From positions 20,498 to 84,497 of the forward strand of contig CAKQMH010000006.1 in NCBI GenBank assembly GCA_934254915.1: a stretch of 64,000 nt of DNA. The letters run 5' to 3'. Shown here piece after piece: positions 16,529 to 26,423 of the stretch (the stretch's first letter is position 1; each line of letters starts with the position of its first letter). The translations under genes were made by a program, and so were the position numbers. This DNA comes from an uncultured Alphaproteobacteria bacterium (GTDB taxonomy: Bacteria; Pseudomonadota; Alphaproteobacteria; RF32; CAG-239). Below the pieces are notes generated by a model. That model saw only the letters and a program-made list of their open reading frames with translations, ran no database searches and had not been told where the DNA came from.

Positions 16529-16569
16529 CACCAAATCCATCAGCAAAAACGCAAAGGCAGGAGGACGCA

Positions 16570-17295
16570 ATGTTTAACATTAATAAAATAATCAAGCTGA
16601 TTTTGATTGCCGCCTTTGTGTGTGTGATTAGCACCGGCGAGAGCTGGGCAGAATGTTCCTTTGTTAACGGCAAAAAATTTTGTCCTTGCTCTGGTTTGTG
16701 CCCTCAAGGTAGTTCATGTGATACATCTGTGGGTGTATGTAAAGATAAAGCAGGAAATGTAAAATTTGGCACTCTAGAGGTTAAAATTGATACAACGCCT
16801 CGTATAGGTGAAATGGGGTCTAGGCAAGATAGACTTGCGGCAACGATGAGGGAGGCTACTACCGGTTCAAAATGTGATAGCGGTCAAATTTGGAATGATC
16901 ATTTAGGTAAATGCTGCCCTGCAATGCAGAAATGTCCTTCTGGGCAGATGTATAGTACACTAACATGCAAATGTCTTACACCATCAAGCGCTGGTAGTAA
17001 TACGCAGGCATCGAAAGTTATCATAACCGGTTGCAGCGGTAGTTTTGGGTTGTTTTCCGGACTTATTACCGCCGGACAAGATATTTTCAAAGGTCTGCGG
17101 GATTTGATTTATGTTGTCGCGGGCTTTGGTATTATCGGCGTGGCGGTCGGCGGCTTTTTCGGCAACCTTAACTGGAAGTGGTTGGGCGCGATTGTCATAG
17201 CTTTGATTGTAATCGCCACCACCGGGGAGTTATTAGCGGCGATTACCAATTGTCAAAGCTTTACCTCTACGTATATTCAAGACACGCTAAAGTAG
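16570..17295 (+). CDS. VirB2-like protein with Cys-rich periplasmic domain
   Basis: A 241-residue protein. The ATG at 16570 has GGAGG upstream; the open frame runs further up but without that site. After a signal peptide (cut near SWA27) come two Cys-rich stretches (CPCSGLCPQGSSC about residues 35-50, and CCPAMQKCPSGQ to TCKCL about 115-140). A C-terminal pair of membrane helices follows, with the N-W-K-W loop at 201-204, like the first pilin. The C-x-C-xn-C-x2-G pattern recurs in the VirB6-like protein at 52913. It may be a minor or specialised pilin whose head is disulfide-bonded. Confidence 0.7.
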   Translation: MFNINKIIKLILIAAFVCVISTGESWAECSFVNGKKFCPCSGLCPQGSSCDTSVGVCKDKAGNVKFGTLEVKIDTTPRIGEMGSRQDRLAATMREATTGSKCDSGQIWNDHLGKCCPAMQKCPSGQMYSTLTCKCLTPSSAGSNTQASKVIITGCSGSFGLFSGLITAGQDIFKGLRDLIYVVAGFGIIGVAVGGFFGNLNWKWLGAIVIALIVIATTGELLAAITNCQSFTSTYIQDTLK

Positions 17296-17356
17296 CGGGA
17301 CAAAGCAACATATTATTGAGTTTGATTGCCTTAGCGGCATAACAGGGGAGGACGTC

Positions 17357-20300
17357 ATGTTAAACATCAGAAAACTAAATCAGTCGATTGTTACCGTGTT
17401 TTTAGCGGCAATCGTTTTTTGCGCCTCCGCCCCCCATGCTAAGGATTATCGCACAGAGGGATTGATTAACGGCTATACTGCCGATATGTATCAAGGGAAT
17501 GGAATTGGAAGCCCAGGGATAAACGAAGTTGTAGTCGAAGCAAAAAGAGGAAACAGTAAACAAGATTTGGAAAACGCCCAAGGTAAGTTAAAAGAAGCTC
17601 AAGATGCTTATAATTTAGAAAAAGAAGCTTATGAAGAGCAAATTAAATCCCTTACTCAACAATATAATACAGCCACGGATAAGAATGAGCGTAAAAGATT
17701 ACGAGAACAAATAGCTTCGGTAAAAAGTAAATGGGTTAAAAACGGTAATAAATATGTTGATGGCATTATGGATGCTCAAAATGGGGTCGCCGCAGCTGAA
17801 GCTACATATTATAGCAGGGACAGAGTTGAAGGGTATCGGGATAGCGAAGGTAATGCCGTTGAAAGTTTGAAAACAACTTACAATGCCGCCCTGAATAAAG
17901 TCAATGCCGCTAATGTACGATTGGCCAAATGTCAGTCTGGTAAAGAATGTGTTGATAGTAATGGAAACCAAACTACGACCGAAGCTGTTAAAGAGGAAAT
18001 CACCGCTCTGGAACAAGACGCTGATGCCGCTTATTCAGCTTATCGCACCGGTCAAGAAAGGCTTAATGCTAAGAGAGAGAGGCTTGGTAAAGCAATTGAT
18101 GGTGCTAGATCTGAGTATGATAAAGCCTTAAATGAATATTATCAGGCAAAAAAAACTTGTGAATTCTATGAAAGCAACAGCCACGTCAGCCAAGCGGCAC
18201 AAGAAGAGTTTAATCGGTATTGTAATGCCGATGGTTCAATGCAAGAAAAATATAAAGACAACTTAAACGATGCCAAATTAGCTTGGGATTCGGCAGTTGC
18301 CGATGCTGCAGAAGTTGGTGAGCAAAATAGCTATGAGCATAAAGATGAAATTTATTTAGCTGTCAGCACCGACAAAGGCCAACATGGATCGAACGGCATC
18401 TTTGACGGCAAATATGTCGGCAGCGCCGCCTACAGTGCCGGCAGCAGTAATGTGTTTTCGCATATTGCCGCCCGTGCGATGCGCTTTTTGGTCGGTATCA
18501 AACCCATAATTTATTTATTAGCCGGTTTTGGCTTAATCGGCTTCGCTTTTATGGCGATTTTCAACAAAATCAGCTGGAAATGGTTCTCGCAAATTGCTAT
18601 CGGCTTGTTTTTGGTAGCAAACATGGGCCGGTTTATTGAATATTTTGTATATCAACGTACGGATGCTTCCGCAGTCCAACCGCTATCATACGGCGACTAT
18701 CTGCATAAAGGTTTTGCCGACACTGATTATGAATGGGTGAAAGAAAGCACTTTATATAGTCCGACTTATAACGCCGAAAGTCCGGATGCGATCCCCGGAA
18801 AGGAAAATGAGAATTCTAAAACCACTCGCGGTTTTTGCCAAAAAGCCGATTCTTCAGTAAGTGGTTGGGGTGGTTTTACCAGCTGTGTCAAGGATATTAT
18901 CTCAACCGGTAAAAAAGCCGTTGATACGGTTAAGACCGCGCAAAACACGATTAATAACGTCAAATCCGGTATTGAGGCGACTAAAGCCGCGGTTCGCAAT
19001 GTTGGTGATGCGGTAAAAGGTATTACCTCCGCCGGAAGTTTGGAAGGCGCAGTTAACGCCCTTGGTAAAATCGGCGCTAATGTTAATAATGTTATCGGCA
19101 CGGCCGGTGGTTTGGTTAATAATACCTTTGCTAATGCCTCCAGAATTTCCAACAGCATTCAGGATATCGGCAGCAGTACCGATGAAGTTGCCGCTCGTGA
19201 TACCAAACGCGCCCGCGGCGAGGGTACAAACGCCCTTGACCGGATGTTAAAAGGTCAAACCGTCGGAGCTAATGGTGAAGTTGAACGTTTGTACGGCGGG
19301 ACAGACCAACATGGCAATGTTCAGCAGGGTAAAATCGCCACCAGCAGCAATGGTGTTTCCACGGTATCTGACGTGACTAAAAAAATCGTACAGGAATCGA
19401 ACAAAGCCAACACTTTGTTGCAAAAAGGTACCAATGTTGCTGCTGAAGCCGCTTCGGTTGTCGGCAACACCAGCCTGAACACTATCACCGCCGGAATTGT
19501 CAAAAACGATAGTACAATTAACGGCGCTATTCAGGATCATAAGCAATCGAGCACCAACAGCCGCGCCAATACCGCCAGCCGGACAAATTCGGCGACAACG
19601 ACTAACGGACGCAGACCCAACAGTACCGCAGCTTCTTCAGGTTCGACTACCGGAAGCGGCAATGATACCACGGCAGAGGCTGCCGCCAGACGTGCCGCCG
19701 AAACCGCTAAAGAGGCTGAAAAGCTGCGTGCCGAATATGCCGCCAACACCACGCCGGACAAGCTGGCCGATAAAGCTTCAGCCAAAGCGGCTCAGGCTCA
19801 AAACACCGCCGTGCGTGCCGAACAAGAGGCTCAACGCAAGCAGAAAGAGGCTGACCAAGCTCAGGCTTTAGCCGATGCTGCTGAGCAAAAAGCTAAAGCC
19901 AGCGGCAAGACTTCAGATTTACGTGCCGCCGAACAAGCGCAAAAACGTGCGGATTTAGCCGCTGAAAGTGCTAAAACTGCTGCTAATGAGGCTAAAGAGG
20001 CGCAAAAACCGGTTGCCGCATTGCAGGAAAGTGCGCGCGAGGCCGAAGTTGCTCGTGCAAAATATCAGCAAGAACAATATCAGCAGGAAATGACCGACGC
20101 GCAAGACGCTATCACCAAAGCACGTAGTGCCGCCGCTACGGCCGAAGCCAAAGCAAAAGAACTCGAGACCGCGGCCAGTGAAGCGGCAAAAAAAGCGGCT
20201 TTATCTAACAGTGATGAAGATGTTGTTGCGGCTCGTCAGGCTGCGGAACTGGCGCGCAAAGCCCGCAAAGATGCCCAAGCCGCGCAAAAGAATATTGAAG

Positions 20301-21571
20301 AACAAATTGTCCGCCGTAATCAGGCCGAACTTAACTACTATGCCGCCAAGACCAAAGAGGCTGAACTAAAAGAACAAAAGGGCAGCTATAAAGCCGGCGG
20401 CAAAAATGACGGTAGCCCGGATTATTTCTATTCCAGTACAAGTTCGGACAAGTCGGGAACAACAGCTTCTTCCGGCTCAACGACCAATAACCGCAAAACA
20501 CCGACCTCTTCGACAACGACTACCGGACGCAGACCCGATAGCACCGCAGTTTCGAGCTCGACGGCTACCACTCCGGCTAAGTCCTCAGCGTCAACCAGGG
20601 CTGCCGCTCCGGCTAAGTCATCAGCCCAAACGCAAAGCCCTAACGCCGCCACTCGCAGTGTCAGCGTCACACCATCGGATTCGGCAGCTGATACCGGCCG
20701 TAATACTGACAAAGCTAACACCAATACGGCTTCCGGCAATACAGGCTCAAGCTCGACCACTAGCGGTAAAACCAATACCTCGACCTCAGGCAGCAGTACC
20801 GGTACTCCGCTTGTTTCCGGCTCTAGCAGCGGCAGTAACAGAGGCACGACTACCGGCGGCAATCTGGTCAACTCCGGCACTAACAAGTCGGGTAGCAGCT
20901 CTAAGGAAACAACAACGGCTTCTTCCGGCAGCCAATCAAGCGGCAAGACTACTTCGGTTACCGGCAGCAGCAGTCGTATTGTCATCCCGCATCGTACTAC
21001 GCCGATAAGCGCCAGCCGCAGCAGTGGAGCAAGACGTAATTATAATACCAATATTTATAAATATGGTACGGCTTCCAAAGCGGCGGCATCGTCAACCAAC
21101 GCCTCTAATGAGGGTAAGCAGGCAATTGGTACCGGCGGAACTAGTCCTAATTCAGCCAAAGCCACGGCGGCTCGTGCGGCAGCGTTCAAGAGCAAACAGC
21201 AGCAGCTGATGCGCAAACAGGCTGAGGAAAAAGAAATGCGCGAAAAACAAGCCGAAGCCAAAGCTTTAGCCTTGCAGCATGAAATGGCTGAGCAGGAAAT
21301 GCAGCGCCGTTGGAAACGTGATGATGAAGAAAATATACGTCAAATGCGTATCGGCGTTCAGGTGCGAAATCTTAAAGCTGTGAATGATAAAAAGGCTAAA
21401 GAGGCTAAAGAGGCTGAAGAAAAACAAGAAAATGAAAATCAGCAGCCTGATGCGGTTTCGGTTTCCGGCGATTTAGCCCCTAATACCGTAATTGAAGAAG
21501 CTAAAGCGCAGGCGAAGAATAATAAGGCAGAGAAATCCAAGACGGATTCACAATCATCAACCGCTAAATAA
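17357..21571 (+). CDS. Giant VirB2-like protein with coiled-coil and Ser/Thr-rich extensions
   Basis: A 1404-residue protein. GGGGAGG precedes the ATG, and residues 1-28 are a signal peptide. Residues about 50-330 are charged coiled coil. A two-helix VirB2-like core lies at about 376-434 with I-S-W-K-W at 405-409. It is followed by an Ala-rich helical region (to about 1010), a Ser/Thr/Gly-rich low-complexity stretch (about 1014-1260) and a final basic/acidic coiled coil. It follows the Cys-rich VirB2-like gene by 61 bases and ends at a strong terminator. Function is unknown; a structural or surface-exposed component is inferred. The low-complexity DNA makes assembly or length variation possible. 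Confidence 0.65.
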   Translation: MLNIRKLNQSIVTVFLAAIVFCASAPHAKDYRTEGLINGYTADMYQGNGIGSPGINEVVVEAKRGNSKQDLENAQGKLKEAQDAYNLEKEAYEEQIKSLTQQYNTATDKNERKRLREQIASVKSKWVKNGNKYVDGIMDAQNGVAAAEATYYSRDRVEGYRDSEGNAVESLKTTYNAALNKVNAANVRLAKCQSGKECVDSNGNQTTTEAVKEEITALEQDADAAYSAYRTGQERLNAKRERLGKAIDGARSEYDKALNEYYQAKKTCEFYESNSHVSQAAQEEFNRYCNADGSMQEKYKDNLNDAKLAWDSAVADAAEVGEQNSYEHKDEIYLAVSTDKGQHGSNGIFDGKYVGSAAYSAGSSNVFSHIAARAMRFLVGIKPIIYLLAGFGLIGFAFMAIFNKISWKWFSQIAIGLFLVANMGRFIEYFVYQRTDASAVQPLSYGDYLHKGFADTDYEWVKESTLYSPTYNAESPDAIPGKENENSKTTRGFCQKADSSVSGWGGFTSCVKDIISTGKKAVDTVKTAQNTINNVKSGIEATKAAVRNVGDAVKGITSAGSLEGAVNALGKIGANVNNVIGTAGGLVNNTFANASRISNSIQDIGSSTDEVAARDTKRARGEGTNALDRMLKGQTVGANGEVERLYGGTDQHGNVQQGKIATSSNGVSTVSDVTKKIVQESNKANTLLQKGTNVAAEAASVVGNTSLNTITAGIVKNDSTINGAIQDHKQSSTNSRANTASRTNSATTTNGRRPNSTAASSGSTTGSGNDTTAEAAARRAAETAKEAEKLRAEYAANTTPDKLADKASAKAAQAQNTAVRAEQEAQRKQKEADQAQALADAAEQKAKASGKTSDLRAAEQAQKRADLAAESAKTAANEAKEAQKPVAALQESAREAEVARAKYQQEQYQQEMTDAQDAITKARSAAATAEAKAKELETAASEAAKKAALSNSDEDVVAARQAAELARKARKDAQAAQKNIEEQIVRRNQAELNYYAAKTKEAELKEQKGSYKAGGKNDGSPDYFYSSTSSDKSGTTASSGSTTNNRKTPTSSTTTTGRRPDSTAVSSSTATTPAKSSASTRAAAPAKSSAQTQSPNAATRSVSVTPSDSAADTGRNTDKANTNTASGNTGSSSTTSGKTNTSTSGSSTGTPLVSGSSSGSNRGTTTGGNLVNSGTNKSGSSSKETTTASSGSQSSGKTTSVTGSSSRIVIPHRTTPISASRSSGARRNYNTNIYKYGTASKAAASSTNASNEGKQAIGTGGTSPNSAKATAARAAAFKSKQQQLMRKQAEEKEMREKQAEAKALALQHEMAEQEMQRRWKRDDEENIRQMRIGVQVRNLKAVNDKKAKEAKEAEEKQENENQQPDAVSVSGDLAPNTVIEEAKAQAKNNKAEKSKTDSQSSTAK

Positions 21572-21589
21572 AATTAACGCATTATTCAT

Positions 21590-21632
21590 AATCAGGAGGT
21601 ATAATTAAACATAATTTCCTCCTGATTTTTTG
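21590..21632 (+). terminator. Terminator of the virB2 block
   Basis: A 10-bp perfect stem (21590-21599 with 21618-21627) is followed by TTTTT. It separates the three virB2-like genes from virB3-virB4. Confidence 0.85.
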
Positions 21633-21662
21633 TATGAGCAAAGGATAATTACCGACTTTTGC

Positions 21663-21691
21663 TTGCATATGGAAAACTCCGGCGGTATCAT
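21663..21691 (+). promoter_or_regulatory. Promoter of virB3-virB4
   Basis: TTGCAT (21663-21668) and TATCAT (21686-21691) with a 17-bp spacer, immediately downstream of a terminator and about 32 bases before virB3. Confidence 0.6.
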
Positions 21692-21723
21692 AAAAAACAA
21701 AACAGCAGATTTGAGATAGTGCA

Positions 21724-22014
21724 ATGCAGGAAAGTATCTTAAAAGCCGTAGCTAATCCGCCTAAAATATTGTGGGGGCCGTTTCTTCCCACTATGTTAAA
21801 TTTTGGCATCCAATTTCCGATAATGTTTATGTTTATCGGAACATTTGAGATTAACCCGCTGTTTTTTATGGGTTCATTGATTGCCGGTCATATTTTTTGC
21901 ATCGCTTTGGGTGCTAAAGAACCTCACATCTCGGCAATGATTCAGGCCTATGGGCAAACGGCCATAAAATCTCATAACCTCTATAAAGAAAAGGGGAACA
22001 AATTTGCACCCTGA
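21724..22014 (+). CDS. virB3: VirB3-like type IV secretion protein
   Basis: A 96-residue inner-membrane protein with two close helices (about 22-40 and 45-62) and the conserved C-terminal stretch ALGAKEPHISAMIQAYGQT that matches the VirB3/TrbD pattern. Its stop overlaps the TTG start of virB4 by 11 bases, the usual virB3-virB4 coupling. VirB3 associates with VirB4 at the inner membrane. Confidence 0.85.
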   Translation: MQESILKAVANPPKILWGPFLPTMLNFGIQFPIMFMFIGTFEINPLFFMGSLIAGHIFCIALGAKEPHISAMIQAYGQTAIKSHNLYKEKGNKFAP

Positions 22015-24436
22015 TTTTGACTTTTTCAGTACCTTTGTACAAGGGCTATCCAGTTTGGAAATCGCAGTTGCCGTCATTGGTTTTATATCGGCGGCGGCTT
22101 TTGCCGGTTTTTGGGTTACGAAATTAGGCTATTATATCCTGCCGCAGCCTCGTGAATCTCGGGTGTCGGACTTTTTGCCGTTTAACAAACTGTTGTCCGA
22201 CGGTATGACCATTCGTTGCTATAATGGCGCGTTGGCGCGGGTGTTTAAGGTCGAAGGTGTGGATTTGGCCTTCGTGACCGAAGAAAAAGTTATGTCTATG
22301 CTCGAGGCGCGCAAGTCTTGGATTGACGGTATGTCGGATTTGCAGGTTACGGCGCGTGTTATCACTATCCGCGACCGGATTCCGTTGGAAGACGACGAGG
22401 GCGATTTTGATAACAAACTATTGGAGCAGATTTCACACACCTGGCACGATACTTTGAATCGGGTTTACAGCAACACGCACTATATTGTTCTTTCGGTTAT
22501 TGACCGTGACGAGGCGTTAAAAGACTTAAACTATGCCTCACAGGCGCTGCTCGCCACCTTGAGCGAATATGGGGTTAAGGCTATGTATGAGGCTGAGGGC
22601 AGTGAGGCGGAAGACAGTCCGTTGGCGGTTTTCTCGCGTATTTGCAGCCCGATTTCCAAGCCGATGCCCAAGGTTAACGGCGCTGAGGGGGCGCAGCTTA
22701 ATGAACTTTTGACCGCCGATCATATTCATTTTACCGGCGAAAACGGATTGATTCGCTTTTTCTCCGGCGATAAGGAAGTTTATGAAGCTGTTATGGGGAT
22801 TCGCTCGTCCGGTGACTATATGGACGAGGGTATGGTTGCGGCTTTGCTGTCAATCGATTGCGAGCTTACTTTGTTGCATAATGTCCGCCCGATTTTCAAG
22901 CCGCACGCCCGCGCAATGTTGATGCAGCAACAGCGTATGGCTACCATAACCAGCTTTTCGCAAGATGTGGTTGACCAATATAGTGAGGTTTTGGCCGCTA
23001 TTGAAGATAGTGATACCAATCATCAGGCCTTGACCGAATATGCCATGGCGATTATTTTGCGCGGCGAAAATAAGGAAGAAATTGATTTCGGCGAAAGCGA
23101 AGTTCAACGCATCTGCCGTCTTTACAGCGTTACGCCGGTGCGTGAAGGCTGGGTTACACAGGCGACTTTCTTTAACCAATTCCCGACTTATGAAACGTTG
23201 CCGCGCACCTATCGCTATTTGTCCCGCGTGGTCGCTACGGCTATTTCGTTTGACAAACCGTCGGAAGGTTTTGCCAAGAGTGACTGGGGTAAGGGTGCAA
23301 TCACTATTTTCCGTACCACTTCCGGTTCGGCTTATCGCTTCCAGTTCCATGTTTCGAGCGAGGATTCTGCGGTTGCCCACTGCTGTATTATCGGTCCTAC
23401 CGGTCAAGGTAAAACCACGTTACTGACCTTTTTGGCCGGACAGGCTATGCGCCACAAAGATTTGCGCGTGTTCTTCTTCGACCGCCACCGTGGTGCTGAA
23501 ATTTTTACTCGTGCCATCGGTGGAGCTTATGTCGGCTTTGAGGGTGACCAAAAAAATGTGTCACTGAACCCGTTTGACTGTGAAAATACTCCCAACAACC
23601 GCGCCTTTTTGCGGCGTTGGCTGCGGGCGATAACCTTAACCGATGATGCTGTGTCTGAAAAAGAAATCGCGCGCGCGGTTACAACGGCTTTTGATTATTT
23701 GCGTCCTGAAGAACGGATTATGACCAATTTGTATAAAAGCTGTTTTTCGCCGACCGGTAATATGCGCCGCGAAATTTTCAAATGGGTCAACCCCGACCAA
23801 TATGGTAATATTTTTAACGCTGTTAATGATAGCTTGGATTTGAAAGCCAAGCGGTTTATGGCGTTTGACTTTACTCATATTTTTGAAGATGAAACCTTAG
23901 CACCGGCGGTTATCAGCTACATCATGCACCGCATTCAGGCCGAAACCGGCGATACCGGCGTTCCGTCACTGATTATGATTGATGAAACCGCGCCGATGCT
24001 AAAACACCCGATGTTCCGCGACTATTTTGCCATTGGTTTGCAAGAAGGACGTAAAAAACGGCAGGCTTATTTGTGTGCTTTCCAACAGCCGAATATTATT
24101 GATAAGCTTGGGGTTGGCGAGGTTATCCGCGGCCAATGCCAAACCGTCATTTTCTTCCGCAACCCGCAGGCTATGCCCGAAGATTATGCAAACTGGAACT
24201 TAACCACGGCTGAAACCGATTTTATCTTCGGTAAAAGTTATCGTGATTTTCCGTATGCGATTTTGTTGTCGCGTCCTGCAACCGGAGAATCGGTGATTTT
24301 GGATGTTGATTTAAGCGGCTTAGGACCATATTTGCGCTTGTATAATTCCGGTCGTAAGAACGTTTTGTTGGTTGAAGAACTGATTAAGGAATATGGTGAA
24401 GACAACTTTGTTACAAAATATTTAAATATTGAGTAG
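22004..24436 (+). CDS. virB4: VirB4 ATPase of the type IV secretion system
   Basis: An 810-residue ATPase starting at TTG (22004) with AAAAGGGGA upstream; no ATG is available nearby. The N-terminal 400 residues include the CagE/TrbE-like domain. Walker A is GPTGQGKTT near residue 464, and Walker B SLIMIDETAPML near 655-665. The helical LQEGRKKRQAYLCAFQQP segment and the IRGQCQTVIFFRNP segment are characteristic. Length is normal for the family. It powers assembly of the apparatus with VirB11. Confidence 0.95.
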   Translation: MHPDFDFFSTFVQGLSSLEIAVAVIGFISAAAFAGFWVTKLGYYILPQPRESRVSDFLPFNKLLSDGMTIRCYNGALARVFKVEGVDLAFVTEEKVMSMLEARKSWIDGMSDLQVTARVITIRDRIPLEDDEGDFDNKLLEQISHTWHDTLNRVYSNTHYIVLSVIDRDEALKDLNYASQALLATLSEYGVKAMYEAEGSEAEDSPLAVFSRICSPISKPMPKVNGAEGAQLNELLTADHIHFTGENGLIRFFSGDKEVYEAVMGIRSSGDYMDEGMVAALLSIDCELTLLHNVRPIFKPHARAMLMQQQRMATITSFSQDVVDQYSEVLAAIEDSDTNHQALTEYAMAIILRGENKEEIDFGESEVQRICRLYSVTPVREGWVTQATFFNQFPTYETLPRTYRYLSRVVATAISFDKPSEGFAKSDWGKGAITIFRTTSGSAYRFQFHVSSEDSAVAHCCIIGPTGQGKTTLLTFLAGQAMRHKDLRVFFFDRHRGAEIFTRAIGGAYVGFEGDQKNVSLNPFDCENTPNNRAFLRRWLRAITLTDDAVSEKEIARAVTTAFDYLRPEERIMTNLYKSCFSPTGNMRREIFKWVNPDQYGNIFNAVNDSLDLKAKRFMAFDFTHIFEDETLAPAVISYIMHRIQAETGDTGVPSLIMIDETAPMLKHPMFRDYFAIGLQEGRKKRQAYLCAFQQPNIIDKLGVGEVIRGQCQTVIFFRNPQAMPEDYANWNLTTAETDFIFGKSYRDFPYAILLSRPATGESVILDVDLSGLGPYLRLYNSGRKNVLLVEELIKEYGEDNFVTKYLNIE

Positions 24437-24471
24437 AAAACGCCAAATTCGTTTATTTGAGGCGAAAAATC

Positions 24472-24480
24472 TGCTATAAT
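24472..24480 (+). promoter_or_regulatory. Extended -10 promoter before the coiled-coil gene block
   Basis: TG-C-TATAAT (24472-24480) is an extended -10 element 36 bases before the ATG at 24516. The -35 region is weak, as is common for this type. Confidence 0.55.
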
Positions 24481-24515
24481 AAAAGTATGTCGAAAGCGGC
24501 AAACAGGAGGTTTAG

Positions 24516-26414
24516 ATGAGGAAATTAAGTAACAATAGTTTATGGGCAGTATTGCTTCTTAGTTTCGTTTACCTGTTTGGCAGCAGTGCCGCGCAGGCGC
24601 AAATTCCGGTTACCAACGCCGAAGGAACTAAACATAATCTTAAATACTATTTAAACCAAGTCAAAGAAGGCAAATTCACTTTGGATACCACTACTCAGGT
24701 TACCAAGGTTACGACGGCTATCGGCGACCAAACCAAGGGTCTGAGTGAGTTTGTTAAGAAAAGTAAAGAAAAAATCGAAAAAGCTAAAGAGCAGTTTGAT
24801 AAATATAAAAAACAAGTCGAAGAATATAAAGCGGAATACGATAAATATAAAGAACAAGTCAGACAGTTAAAAGCTGACGTCGAAAAAACTGTTGCCGATG
24901 CCAAAAATACGGTTAATCAGGTCAAAGACGGTATTAACACTGCCAAAGATATAGTCAATTCGGCCGGCGATATTGTTTCTTCCGCCGGAGAAATGGCTAA
25001 AGGACAATTGGGGGAATTGGCTTCGGCAGCCGGAGTTGACAGCTCTGCATTATCCGGAGTATTAGGCGGCAATAGCGGCGGTAGCAGTGCCGATACAGAT
25101 ACAAACCATGTAACTAATTCATCCGACAGTACTTATAGCGGTTCGACCTCGACCCCAGCTATAAGTTCCTCAAGCGGTTCATCCGGTGGTTCGACAACAA
25201 GCTCAGCCGGCTATTCTTCATCAGGTTCAAATGTTTCTCCGGTATCGTCAAGTTCCGTTTCCGGTGTTGCCGGCGGCAGTGCCGGTATGGCGGGTAGTAA
25301 TAGTAGTAGCGTTGGTGTCGGTAGCAATGCCGGCAGCAGTGCATACGGTTCCAATAGTGCAGTTGCCGACAGCTATACCGCACCGGTAAGCTCCCGTAAG
25401 GCATTCGTTTCGACAACTTCACCATCAGCCGTCTCATCGCCGGTAGAGGCTTCAACTGCGGTTGATACACTATCGGTTATGGCATCGGCCGCCGAACCGG
25501 TAGTTACTGCCGAAAGTGCCGCCATGATGTCTAATGCCGCTGTCAGTGATTCTTTAGCTGTAGCTGTTGATAATCAGTATGGAACACCAGTTGCCGCATC
25601 GCCGCAAATCAGCTCCACAGATATGAATTCGACTACGGAAATGCAAAAAAACAATATGCCGGTCAGCACCGCCACGGCAGTCAGAAGCTCCTTGGCTCAG
25701 CCGGTAACCGTGACGCCGCTCAGTGATTTGCAAATTCAAAATAAACAGGCTCAGACCCAAGTTAAAGATAAAAATTTTATCGGCACATCATTGAACACTA
25801 CGGATATTCAAACCGCCAAAACTCCGCAGACCCGCCAAATTAAACCGGTGCGCCGCAGTTTTAAGCCGCGAAATTCCGATTTGCGTTCTGAGGTATCGCC
25901 CTTGCAGAGCTTTGCGCAGGCTCGTTATTCAGAAACATTGGCGTTTGCCATGTTAAAACTTAGCGACAACGGAACTGATATTAACGGCACATTTATTGTT
26001 CCGCCCACCGTCAATATGCCGTGTGGTTTAAGTTCATCTACCGCTTTGGAAAACGGTAATATGGATAAATGTCTGATAAAGTTTAATGATGCCGCTAAGC
26101 GCCCTCAGGCTGAAGAAGTTGAAAGCACCCAAGCTTATTATGCGCAAGGCAAAAAAGAGTTGATAGCTGCTTACATTGCCGAAGCCTATAAGGCACAACG
26201 CGAAACCGAAGATTTTACCGAAAAAGTTTTATCACCGATAGAGCTTGCGGTTGCACCGACTGAGTTGGACATTTACAGCAACATCGTCGAGGCCAACAAG
26301 GCCGTGGTTACGGCTATCAACGGTATCTTAAAAATAAAAAGCTCGCGCTTGGCTTTGGATATTTACAACAACTACGGAACATATCGTTTTTCTTCCCCTG
26401 AGGAAGATGAGTGA
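24516..26414 (+). CDS. Exported coiled-coil and Ser-rich protein (secretion cluster)
   Basis: A 632-residue protein with AGGAGG before the ATG and a signal peptide ending in SSAAQAQ (about 29). A coiled coil (about 70-165) is followed by a Ser/Gly-rich low-complexity stretch (about 185-300), a polar linker and a helical C-terminal domain (about 470-632) containing two Cys (MPCGL, DKCLI). It opens a run of six exported proteins whose genes touch or overlap, placed between virB4 and virB8 where virB5 is usually found. No family recognised. A periplasmic structural role is inferred from export, coiled coil and position. Confidence 0.65.
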   Translation: MRKLSNNSLWAVLLLSFVYLFGSSAAQAQIPVTNAEGTKHNLKYYLNQVKEGKFTLDTTTQVTKVTTAIGDQTKGLSEFVKKSKEKIEKAKEQFDKYKKQVEEYKAEYDKYKEQVRQLKADVEKTVADAKNTVNQVKDGINTAKDIVNSAGDIVSSAGEMAKGQLGELASAAGVDSSALSGVLGGNSGGSSADTDTNHVTNSSDSTYSGSTSTPAISSSSGSSGGSTTSSAGYSSSGSNVSPVSSSSVSGVAGGSAGMAGSNSSSVGVGSNAGSSAYGSNSAVADSYTAPVSSRKAFVSTTSPSAVSSPVEASTAVDTLSVMASAAEPVVTAESAAMMSNAAVSDSLAVAVDNQYGTPVAASPQISSTDMNSTTEMQKNNMPVSTATAVRSSLAQPVTVTPLSDLQIQNKQAQTQVKDKNFIGTSLNTTDIQTAKTPQTRQIKPVRRSFKPRNSDLRSEVSPLQSFAQARYSETLAFAMLKLSDNGTDINGTFIVPPTVNMPCGLSSSTALENGNMDKCLIKFNDAAKRPQAEEVESTQAYYAQGKKELIAAYIAEAYKAQRETEDFTEKVLSPIELAVAPTELDIYSNIVEANKAVVTAINGILKIKSSRLALDIYNNYGTYRFSSPEEDE

Positions 26415-26423
26415 GGTGCGGCA

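Noticed and set aside
20428..20985. 185-codon minus-strand frame opposite the Ser/Thr-rich part of the giant VirB2-like gene
   Set aside because: Low-complexity shadow rich in Leu, Val, Pro and Glu mirroring the Ser/Thr/Gly codons; no start signal.
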